Part shown: positions 32,501-44,500 of the stretch, piece after piece
Position numbering within the stretch: the first letter of the stretch is position 1
How the letters are laid out: each line of letters opens with the position of its first letter
Origin: Euglena gracilis
Lineage: Eukaryota; Euglenida; Euglenophyceae; Euglenales
Reading direction: 5' to 3'
DNA: 64,000 nt
Assembly (NCBI GenBank): GCA_039621445.1
Contig: CP154955.1
Span: forward strand, 54,751,341 to 54,815,340
The notes under the pieces: model-generated
What the model was told of the DNA's origin: nothing
The model's input: only the letters and a program-made list of their open reading frames with translations
Databases searched by the model: none
Position numbers and translations under genes: made by a program

Positions 32501-35500
32501 TTGGGTGCCGACCCGGGGGTGCCTGCTTGGGCAGGCACCCCAAGGCACTCCGGACTCCCCCCTCCCCCCCGGGGTTGGAAAAACAGCCTGCTCGAGATTC
32601 CCCCAAAAAGCTTGGGGTGATTTTTCCCTGCATTTTCAGGAGTTGCATCAATTCGGCTTTTAATTCAGCTTTTGCACTGATCCCAAACGGTTGCTTGAAT
32701 TTGGGGGTCGGGCACCGCAGCGAACCCTACCTCTTGCCCCGCCGCCCTGCTGCCTACTCCAACACATTGTATTTTGAGCGCTGCTTGGGGTGGAGTGGCC
32801 GCCTGCCCAGAGGTTGCTGCGGTTTAAAGCCCCTTGAACTGTGAGGGTCTCAAACTGTGCATTTGGCCCGAAGCGTACATTTCGATAAGGTTTTGTCTGT
32901 GCTTCTGGCCAGTCCAGCCCCAGCAGCGTCCCCTGGGGGAGGCTAACCGAGCTTGCCAGCCCCCCCCCCTCTTTTACTGGATCCAACCGGGTTTTTTTGT
33001 AGTATTTTTCGGTGTAGAACACCAAAATTTGGGAAACCAGTCAAAAATTGACAGAAATGGTGCTTTAATTTTTTTTAAAGAAACCAGGTTTTGGATGTGC
33101 TTTTTATTTTGGCAGTTGTCTTGTTTCAGCTTCTGAAGCCCAGCTTAGGTACAGGTCTGGAGGGCTGAACTTGGGGCTGGACCCTGGGCTGGAATTGGGG
33201 CTTTTTGTCAACCTTTGCCCTCTGCCCCCCCCCCGTATCCTTGGACTCCGAGCATGAGCAGACCCACTCGCTGAAAGGCCTGGCGGTCACATTTGGAGAG
33301 CAACAGCAGCCGCAAAGGTGCCTGAGATGTTTGATGAATGTTGGATTCATTCATTGAATCGTCGTTCGGCATTGTAGATGCATTTATTGAACGTCAGATT
33401 TCTGACGTTCTCAAAAGTTGACAAATTTGTCATTTACCCCTGCGTCTTCCGGGTCTCCGGCGCCATTTCACAAACCCAGTCTTTATCCCTGGCAATACAT
33501 TCAAGGTTAAAGCCGTACCTTGAAACGAGCCTCTGCTGCTGATCGAGGGTAGCTTGTACAACTTCCGGCAGCTACAACATAACCTCCCTTCCCGCCCACA
33601 GCATTGCTTAGCCTCCTCCCCCCCCCCCTGCTGGTGGCTGGCTGACTGTCCCCCCCCATTTCGCAGTGATCGCATGGTTTTTGGCTGTGAATCCCCCGCA
33701 CGGAGAGGCCGGTGATGGCAGAGAAAAATGCAAACTGAGCCAAAAAAACATATCTTTTTTTTAAAAAAAGGGGGGACCAGATTTGCTCTTGGGCCTTTGT
33801 TTTGATCGGGGTTGCTGGAGTGACCCTGGGGGGGGGGGACAAATGCCACAGGGGTTGCCAACAGAAAGGCACCCCCGGAGTTTGCAAAAAGAAGCTGGGC
33901 TACACACACACAGGGAGTTGTCAGGCTCAATTATAAAATTTAAGGTGGCAGACGTTCCACAGCACCCAGATGCATCCCGGAGGTCACCGACAGAAGTGTC
34001 CGGGATGTCTGGTATTTTTAATGGAAAGTCACAGTCGATAAGTTACCACCCGGAATATTTTTGGGCTTTTTTGTCAAAATCCAGCCAGTTTTGACCGAGT
34101 GTCCAAAGTGCCCACCCCCCTCCCTGGGGCAGGGGTTGGAAGGGGTGACTGCTTTTGGAAAAGCGACAGGCTGGCTTTTTTGCAAGTGGAAAGTGACCCC
34201 CCCCCCGGTTAAGCAACGCTGAGGTCCTGCCCCCTATCAAAGGCCCTCCAGTCCGCTGTCTGTCAGCCCCCAGCGACTGCCATGGCACCTGCTCATGCTT
34301 TGAGAGCTTTTCTCGGAGCTTACTTTAAACCAGGGGATTTCTAACTTGATCCCCCCCCCTGGAAAGTTGTGGTGGGCCCAGGGTTATTTTGGATAAACGA
34401 ACATAATATGGTTTAGGGAAGATGTCATGTGTGCCTGGCTTTGGCCATAGCGGGGTCTGGACTGACCAACCCCGGAGGGGGTCCAAAAACTGATGCTCTT
34501 TGGTCGCTGGCGACTTCCAAGGATCCGTGTCAATTTGTCGGCCCAACGGCCAATGATCGCTATTTTCAGGTGTGAATTTGCATAATGCCTTAGTTAGACG
34601 CAGGGTGGAAACACACAATATCCCTCCATATTAGGCCAAAATATTGATGTTTTTCAAAAAAAAATTGCATTTGGATCGGCGGTTTTGCTTGGAGAATGAA
34701 TGGAGGGGGGATATCCTGGACCCCCCCCAAAACCCCAAAAGATTGAACATTCCTTCTGACATTTTATGTCAAAGAGTTTTGGCACTTTTGGCAAAGTTTT
34801 GCCTTAAGAACGCCAATTTTTATTACCCCTAAATTCAGTTTCTGTGGTTTTGCTGATTGCCTCTAATCAATTGTTTTATGGGGGACGACTAATTCCCCAG
34901 CACAAGGGAGAGGAATTACCCAACCTGCCCACGGGGAGGGGGGCAGGCCAGTTGGGAGTGGGTCAAGGGAGGCATCTCACCTCCAACAGCCGCCAAAATG
35001 ATTTTTTGGCCCAGTGCAAGCCTGAGTAGACAGATTTCGCTTGGGGGAGTTCTTGGAACACAATTTTCTGGCGCTTCGCCGACACTTGGGCCTACAACCC
35101 AGGACCCCCCCCCCGGGTTCCTACTCCCAGGGTTTGGTTCATTGCGGTTTTCCCCCCTTTTGGCCCCACTGAAGAGAAAATAGAGTGCCGGTGAGGCCAG
35201 ATATGCCAGTTTCTGGGATTCCTCACAGTTTCTGGGGCCGGACCCAGGGCAGAACGGGAAACGGCCTCGCGGCCAGGGTGGTGGGTGCGGGGGGGGGGGG
35301 GGTGCCACCACCTCTTCCCGTTGTTCTGGTGGCACCAATTTTTGGACCCCAAAAATTTTTCCCGGCGCCTTCCGCGCCGGGTGTTTTTTTGCCCCATTTT
35401 GGGACCCAGACACGAGGTCCCCCCCAAAACCCCCCCAAAACCCCATTTTTTCACACCTTCAAAAATATCAACATTTTCTCGAAATTTTGATTTTGAGCGG

Positions 35501-38500
35501 TTTTTGATGCAAAAAAGCCATTGAAAATCAAAAAAAATCCAAGAGAAAAAATCTCAGTAAAATTGGATTGTGCCAAAATGTTGTCCATTTTTTTGAGCTT
35601 CTTTTTTTACCCCCTCCTAAACCTATTAATTTCAACCTGAAAATTTTGAGATTTTTTTGTGAAAAAATGTGGTTTTCCATCAAAAAATCATGTATTTTGG
35701 GTTCGTTTTTCAAAAAAATTCAAAATTTTCCCCTGGCCAACATCCTCGTTGGCCGAAATTGGTGAAAAAGCTGTGGTGGGTGGGGGGGGTCGACCCACCC
35801 CCCCACCTCCCGGGGGGGGGGGGTCGACCCCCCCACCAGGCCTTCCCGTTCTGCCCTGGCCGGACCCCCGCCAGTACCTTCAAAGTTAAAACGTATCCTG
35901 CTTGCAAAGCGCCACATTGGGTAGCACAACAGGGTGCACCCAGCCTGGCGTGGGACCCCTTCTGGTGGGGACCCCCCCAAAAAAGCGGGCCTTCAAAGGG
36001 CATTTCCCAATTCACGGGGCAATTCTTAACATACAAGCGAATTCTGGCTTTCAAAATGTTCAAATGAAGCTCAAATGCTCCAAACGGTGAATTTCAGGGA
36101 CCCAAAGGCCATCACTGACTCACATAGGCCGGAGGGAACCCCAGCCCAGGGGCTCTTAAAAAGAGGCCTGGTTGTCAGTTCCCCAGGAGGGGGGTGGGCA
36201 GGTACACCAAACCCCAGGGCAGAACGGGAATCTGCCATACAGCCAGGGTGGTGGGTGGGAGGGGGGGGTTCGGCCACCCCCACCACCACCTCCCGTGTTT
36301 GTGGGAGCACCAATTTTTGATCCCAAAATTTTTCCTGGCGCCTTCGGCGCCGGCAAAAATTTGTTTAAAAACACCTGTGACAATGCTGTGGTGGGCGGTG
36401 TAGGGGGGGGGGTCGACCCCCCCCCCACCAGGCCTTCCCGTTCTGCCCTGCCAAGCCCTGGGGTGACCTCTTTTGCTTCGACACCAACGCACCCTTCGGG
36501 CGGCCCGCAGTCTGCCCGTCCTCCAACTGGCGGCCATGGCCGGGGGCCATCCCCCACGGTTAAGTTCACGGTGGGCGGCGGGTTGACAGCCGGCGCGCAG
36601 CCCACCCTTGCCAAGTCGTTCCTGAAGCAGTGGCACCAGAAGCGCGTGGCCAGGCTGCCGGGTGCCGGCCAGCAGGTCCCCTGCCCATACACACCACAGA
36701 CAACACACACATACATACACACACACACACACACACCACACACACAACACACACCACACACACACATACACACACACACACACACAACACACAACACACA
36801 ACACACACAACACACACACCACACACACAACACACACACACACACACACAACACACAACACACACACACAACACACACAACACACACACACACAACACAC
36901 ACCACACACAACACACACACACACACACAACACACACACAACACACAACACACACACACACACACACACACAACACACACAACACACACACACACACACA
37001 CAACACACACAACACACAACACAGACAACACACACACACAACACAACACACAGACACACAACACACACACACACACACCACAGACAACACACACACACAC
37101 AACACAACACAACACACACACAACACACACACACACACACACACAACACACACAACACACACCACAGACAACACACACACACGCGCGCGCACCCACACAC
37201 AGCACACACACACACATACACAACACACAACACACACACACACACACAGCACACACACACGCGCGCGCACGCGCGGCTCTTTCACTGCACCACCCCAGGC
37301 TGTCCAGCCGCTCGGGCTCAGCCGGCGGTGCGCCAGAAAACTGCCTGTGAGTAACGTCCCCTCCTTCGGCCCCTGAAAGCATGGGGAAAGCAAATCCCCT
37401 CTTTTTCCCGACGATTATCCACTTCCTATGTGGTGCAGAAGAATTTTGCATTGGAACCAGGTGTTCGCTGCATATTTCTGGAACCACCAAGTCAACATCA
37501 CAAAGACCATCTGTTTGGACTTTTCGTGACGTAAACCCCCAGATATCAAATTGAACCTGCGTTTATTGTATTTGCTTGGATTTTTTTGCGCAATGTGCGT
37601 AAATTGGACAACCCCCATCTACCCCCACAAGATGAGACCACGGCGAACTAGCTCTAAGGGAAACAATCGGTGCTTTCAAGTGTTTGCATTTTCTTCTTCT
37701 TCTTTCAAGCGTTTTTCAAGTGTCTGTCAAGTGTCTTTCAAGTGTCTTTCAAGTGTCTTTCCACTATCAAGTTCAAAAGTGTGGCCGCCCGGTGGCCTGG
37801 GGGTGAAGTACGAAGAGGTTCCTGCCAGGACAGGGTGGACCCTTGGGCCACCGCGACGGATGGGGTCTACATCGTTCGCCCTGTTGTCCTGATCTCTTCT
37901 TTGAGTGCCGGTTGGAAGTGCGAAAGCGCACTCCCCCCCCCCTTAGTTGCATTAAGGCTTCTTGTCTGTTTATGGCCGGCGCTAACTTCGCTTCTGGCCC
38001 AGTTTGCTGCGTGGTGAGTGGCCAGGGACCCCTTACACCAGTCCTCTTTTGTTGCTCCCCCTGAGTGAGTAACTCTGGTACCCCCCCCCCCCCGGACCAC
38101 AATTGAAGGTGGGGGGGGGGGCTAACCTTAGGGTCAAGTTTGCATTTTCAGGATTTCGGTGGGCCGTGCGCAAAATCCCCCCCCCCTTGTCAACCGACCG
38201 GCCTTGTCCGACTACCCCCCCCCCCGGTCAGTAGCAATCTTTTTCCAGGTGATATTTTTTTCCAAACATCCGTGTTCTTACCTCCAGCCGTTCCTTATGA
38301 CCTTCATGGTGTGTTTATGGGTTGGCGCCTTGTTGATTGCTGTGTGTTTCTCCCTTTTTTGATCATGAATCTGACAGTTGTGGCCGTGTCAGGCAAAAAA
38401 AAGACTTTTTTCTTCACCTTGGGGCGAAGAAGGAGAAAAAATTTTCACCCTGGTCTTGTCTAACGACCCCCCCCCCCGGTCAGTAGCGATATTTAGCGGT

Positions 38501-41500
38501 CGTTGGACAAGGGGGGAGGTAAGCCAGATGTTTAAAAATGGCAGGCCAAGGTTGCACGTCATGGCCGGGGGCCAATTTTCAACAGCACACTCCTCGGATA
38601 CTGCCATACTTTTGTTGGTGGGATGTTTGGAGGTCGGGTTGGTAAGTCGGAAAGGTGGGCTTGTGCTTGCTGATTTGTCAGGTGACAATTTCCTGAGGGA
38701 TGTGCGTTTTTTTTGTTTTGTGCTTTGCATGTTTTGGTCCATGCCCTTGGGGCGGCAGAATGGAACATATTGAAAGTGGCTTTTCCCCCGGGCAAGATGT
38801 GAGTGCGGGGCCATCTCTCACCCCCTCCTGTCACCGTGTGCCCCGATGAGCGCCCTGCTGCAGGGGATGCCCAGCCTGACTCCCCTCACTCCTGGGCTAA
38901 AGAGGACTGTTGATTGTGTCTCTTTTCCCATCTTTCTTTGCTATTTCACCCTTTTCTGTGCCGAGGTCTGCCTGGCTGTCTGTGGTTCTGTGTTTGTTTT
39001 TAATTTGTGTATTCATGCTGTGCGCTTGATATTCAAAAGGTTGTGTGGGTGGGTCCTGGCCTGCACCCTCCTTATTGGTTCAATGCAAATATAAAAAGAG
39101 GAACACGATTTTAGGTAGGGGGTGTCTGCCCCCCCCCTGCCAACGTCCAGCCCCCCCCCCCCAACCTGCAAAGGGGGGTGCGGACCGACCAGGGCATGGT
39201 ACCCAGGACCCCCCCACCCCACCAAAGGTCAAACTTCTGGTGCTTTGTGCCAACCTTTTTGTGGCAATTTGGAAAAAAAAATTTGCCAGAAAAAGTCCCA
39301 AAATTTTCATTTTCAGCCGATTTTTTGGAGGCAAGTATTTTTGGCTCGGCGCTTCGTGCTGGGTCAAAAATCTTTTCCATTGGCCCCCTGCCCCCCCTTG
39401 TGTGTGACAGGGGATTGTGAAGCACTGGGGTGTGGGTCCGGCAGGTATTCAGTCTTTGATTATTTTCGGGATAGGATGTCAGGCATTGGGTTTTGGTTAC
39501 ACTGGCGCCTCGGGAATTGTGTATGGATGACGGGCTGACCCGCCGACCCATATCGACCTCTGGTCGCTGGACGTGGAGGGGGCGGAGCTGACGGCGGTCC
39601 AGACCGTGGACTGGGCCGCGGTTCAGATCGGCCAGGCCAGCCGTGGGGGGGGGAGCATGAAGGTGTTTGGGGGGCAGCGCTGCAGGCAGGGGGGTTGATG
39701 CCCACATTTTTTCCCACAATTGCTTCTATTTTCCGCAATTTCCGCGGGATTCCACATTTTTTTCCCTGCCATTTCGATTTGATTTCCCCACTTATGGCCA
39801 GTTTCCCCCCCCCCCCAGGACCCTGTCCTGGGGGGTCCTGGGGGGGGTCCCGCTGCTTTTTGGCAAAAATTTTGCAGCACAGGATGAGGTTATTTTGAAG
39901 CCCAGGGGGGTCCGGGGGGGGGGGGGGGGGGGGGCGCCCCCCCCCCCGGTAGCGGGCGCCGAAGGCGCCCGGAACTCCACGGTCAGTGGGTCCTGTGGGT
40001 ACCGCCCACCGGTGGATCCTGGGGGGGTCCTGGGGGGGGGGTCCTGGGGGGGGGGGGGAACTGGCCATGACTCGATTTCCCGCAATTTCCACAGATTTTT
40101 TTCTGCCGTTTCAGTCCCCCTGATAGCTAAACAGGGATGCCAAATACCTTTCCGTTTTTGTCCCCAAACCATCCCCATGACCCCAAACGCAAGCAAAGCA
40201 GCTTGATAAAGAACTTCCAACGGAAAAGGAGGATGGGACTCGACGTGGACACGGCGTAGGCGCATTGCCACGGGGGTTTTGCTGTTTTGCCAAACCTGAC
40301 AAATCCCTGGCCAGCTCCTCCACAGAACCATGTGAAATGCTGACGACTGTACTGTGAGGGCAGGTTGTTTTCCTGACCCATCTCGCCCACCAAGCCAACC
40401 CCAGCCAGCGCAAGGGGCACGACGCATTTTAGGTGGCTTTATTTCAGGGATTTCCTCTGTTTCGTGCCACAAAAAAATCATGAAAAATCATGAAAAGTCA
40501 CAAAAATCACAAAAAAAATCACGAAAAAGTCACGAAAAAAAAACATTAACAGTCACAAAAAAAAGCACAAAAACCACGAAAAATCACGAAAAATCGTAAA
40601 TGAGAATTTGGGGTCTCCGGCACGAGTCCGAAGGAAACCCTGAATGTTTACGCCCACCCCCTTCCTCTCTTGAGACCTTCCCGCACAGCTTTTAGGGCCC
40701 CTGTCGGCCTGGCTCTCGACGTGATCGTCGTCGAGCTCGACAAGCACAGCCCGCCGAAGAACCTCCAGGTCCGGCAGATCCTCCACGCCGCGGGGTACGC
40801 GGAGTGTCGCTGGGGGTCCCTCCGCCCAGGCGCTCAGCCCTCCCGCCGAAGGCCTCCCGCTCCAAATTGACCAGCCTCCCCTGCTGGCAAATCCCCTAAG
40901 TGGGGTTTCCAAAGATGGATTTCCAGTTAATTATTTATTAATAAAAGTATATTATAATAATATTATTATATTATAATATTTATAAATTATGTTAAAATGA
41001 CATATTATATATATTGTACGTTATTATTTATTATTTATTTTTCCACCCCGGGGGCAAGGGTGGGGTTCCTGAAGTTGGGCGGGGGGATGCCCATTTGCCC
41101 CTCCAAAACCATTGAATATTTCAAAGACATACCTTTTGGTGCCACAGTCTGCCTGAAAGTCAGCAGGTCGAGGCCATCTCAAAGTTCCGCAGTTGTCACC
41201 CCAATGGGGCTGACCCTTGCCCCATCCCCCCAAGGTCAGCCCAGGAGCTGGGAGCGTTAGTTTTCAAAAGGAAACAAATGCAGTGGGTGGTTTGGCCCGG
41301 GAACAACTGGTCATTCCCATCCGGGTCATTGGAATGTGAGGATAATTGCAAGAGAAACAAGGGGTGGCTGACACAGGCAACCTTCTCACGTGTGCTTGGA
41401 AGAACAAAAAAAGGAAAGGAGGCAGCTGTAAGCACATTATGGAGCTGGATGCCCCCGATTTGCCAGCCCACACAATACAACACCCCCGGTGACCATACAA

Positions 41501-44500
41501 AGATACCAAATTGCGTGTTTGTTTGAATTGCTTGTTTGGTGTTGCCACCTCGTTTTTCACATTTATATCCCGGCGCAGTGGCGCCACATTATCATCGCTC
41601 AATTGCAGGCAAGCACCTATAGTAAAAATGGCCGAAAATGGCCGAAAATGGCCGAAAATGAAATTTTGGGCTCTATAGGTGGGGGTCCCGAAAATGGCCA
41701 AAAATGGCCGAAAATGGCCGAAAATGGCCGAAAACGAGAAAAAATTTGTTGCAATTTTTTCGATTTTTTTTTTGCCCAACAGTTTCTTTTTCCCTGAGGG
41801 GCAATTTTCAGTGCGACTGATTCTTGTCTCTGTGCAGCCTCTCTTCTTTTGTTATTATGCCTGGCCCTGCAACACATGCTGCTCAAAGAACCACCTCCGA
41901 AAGGGTTATTTGAGCCAAAGCTGAATGTTTTGATGGCATTTCAGAAAATTTTGGTGACGAGTGCGATTTTTTTTGTATATTTTGAAGAATTAAACCCATT
42001 TTTGGTATAATTTCTCCACAAATATCCAGTATTACACCCATTTTGGCCATATTGGATCAATTTTTGCTAATTTTGGCGATATTTTGTACTGATTTGGCAA
42101 ATATTGGGCTAATTTGGGTCAATATGAGCACATTTATGGCATTTTTAACCATTTTGCGCCATTTTGGTGATTTTGGGCTATTTTTTTTACAACTTTTTGT
42201 GGACGTTGCTGGAGTTTTTGGGCAATTTTAGGTTATTTGAAGCCATTTTAGGTCATTTTAGTTGCTTTTGGGGGCTTTTCGTGGTCAATTTTGGGTTTTT
42301 TGTGGACCTTTTTTTGGTCCGCCATTCACAATATCGGGGCGGAGTCCTCTACAAAAAATACCTTCGACCAGCAATTGTGCCGTGGTGCTGCTTCCCAACA
42401 CCTATTACCGGCTCCGGGACGGAACAATCGGTCGGTACGAAACCAAAACCACCCGCGCCCTCGGCAACGGCCAGATGGGCGTTCCTCTACCACTACTGCA
42501 CCCCATCCTCGCTTGGGACCCCACCACCGCCGCGTGCAGCTTCAACGGCCACTGCAAGCAGCTCCGCGTCAAGAATGTCGTGTGAGTCGCCATCCCAGAC
42601 ATCCACCACCTGCTCCAGCTGCACACCCTCCTCCACCCACGCGAACCCACGCCTGCCGCCAGTCCGACTTCGGGTCTACACCGAGGACCAGCTGGCCAAG
42701 GTCAAGCTGTCCCGCGTCTACGGCCGCGGTCCCTACAGGGAGTACTGCTACTACGAGATGACCACCAGCGGCTGGAGCTACAGCTCGTTCCACCTGCAGC
42801 CCGTCTACAATATCGTCCTCGAGGACCAGGCTGTCCGCATGTTCAACCTCTGCCGGCCCATCCCCCTGCACGCCCTCATCCAGGTCAACATCGACGCCGT
42901 GGAGTGCCGCGTCCGCCCCGAGCACCAGCACGCGGAGTGGGTGCGCACCCTTGAGAACCACCGCCAGAACATGGACGGTGCCGACACTGCTGGACAAGAT
43001 GCACATCTGGACAAGATGCAGACATTGGGCAATTGGGTGAGCATATTTGATGTCAATATTTCAACATAATGGGCCGATCACACGTTTGCTTGCTTTTGTT
43101 CTGCCGAGCACATTTTTTCCCAACTTCGCCACATCCAGATGGATGATCGTCTCAACATGGCGGATGAAATTTTTCATTAAGGCTTCTTGAAGTCATGGAT
43201 GTGTGCCATTCAGGTTTTTCACAATGTCAATTATTTGTGAGAATTTCAAACAAAAATTCCTGCTGCGTCATTCGGCAATGTTCTCTGCACTCCGATCGAT
43301 TTCAACTTCCCACAACATTTTTTTTTGAAACCATTCAAATTTAGGCGGCGTGAATTGCCCAAAAGTTTTGGACGGTTTGAAGTGGAAAGTGGAAGAGGAA
43401 GAAGCGGAAAAACGCTTCGTCCGAACCCTCAAATTTTTATTTTTTCTTGGTTTGAAGTGGAAAGTGGAAGAGGAAGAAGCGGAAAAACGCTTCGTCCGAA
43501 CCCTCAAATTTTTATTTTTTCTTGGAAGAGGCCGTATTTGGGCCGTTTCTGCCGGTGTTTTGGCTTGGAGTAACGAACCTATAGGAGGCTGAAATGAGCA
43601 AAAAGGGGCATAAATTTTTGAGTGCAAGTCGAAATCGGCGAAAAGTGCACAAATTTTTTAGATGAAGCGAAAAACCGCTTTGTCACTGCCCAGTTCTACT
43701 GCACTCCAAGGCGGCAAAACCCAAAATGACCCAAAATGGGGCTTCACGAGGACAGAGAAGAGAAGAGGAAGCGGAGATTACCAAAAACCGCTTCTTTATT
43801 TGACGCCAATCAACAGAACTGAGGGTCAGGCGCAGGTTCCGAGGATGCATACAGCAGAAACCCCATGAATTTGCATAGTGGCCAGGAGGAAGCGGAATCA
43901 CGCTTCCTCCTGGCGATTTTAATTTTTCGAGGCCATGATTTCGAAGGCTTGAATGGTCTGAAGGAGCACGAAAACAAGGGGGAGATGAAGTCGGAACCCA
44001 CAGCCTACAACTGGCACATACACAATTCAACCTAGGCCGTATGTGATGGATTTTCGGGTGTTGGTGAGTAGACAAAGGCTTAATTTGTGCTGTGATGGAA
44101 CCTTCATCTTCCCGAGTCGTAGAACATGCCCAACTGGTCCGGATAGGACGTTTCAAAATGATGCACAAATGCATGGGGAGGGGTGAAGGAGGTTTAGAGC
44201 CGTTATATGGGAAAACCTGGTTATCAACGACATGCTGTTAGTTGGCCCAATTGTATTGCAGGACATGGAAAGCCACCTGGATGCTTTGGAGTTCCCACAG
44301 CAGCCATCTTGTTTGGTCCTTGGAAGACATGCAGCCGTGAATTTTCAAAGGGAATGCATTTTACCCTCCCAACGAGTACAGGCATTGCGCCGGTGTGGGG
44401 CATTGTGACAATTGAGGAACAGCACCTGAATTGAATGGGGGGGAAGGGCCGGTTCTGGGACGGTTTTCACCCAAACGTGATAGGTCTGAATTATTTTGTG

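Noticed and set aside
36172-37350. Long open frames through the CA array (for example 392 codons on + and 444 on -)
   Set aside because: Reading a dinucleotide repeat in any frame gives an open Thr-His or Cys-Val ladder. Only the first part overlaps a real exon.
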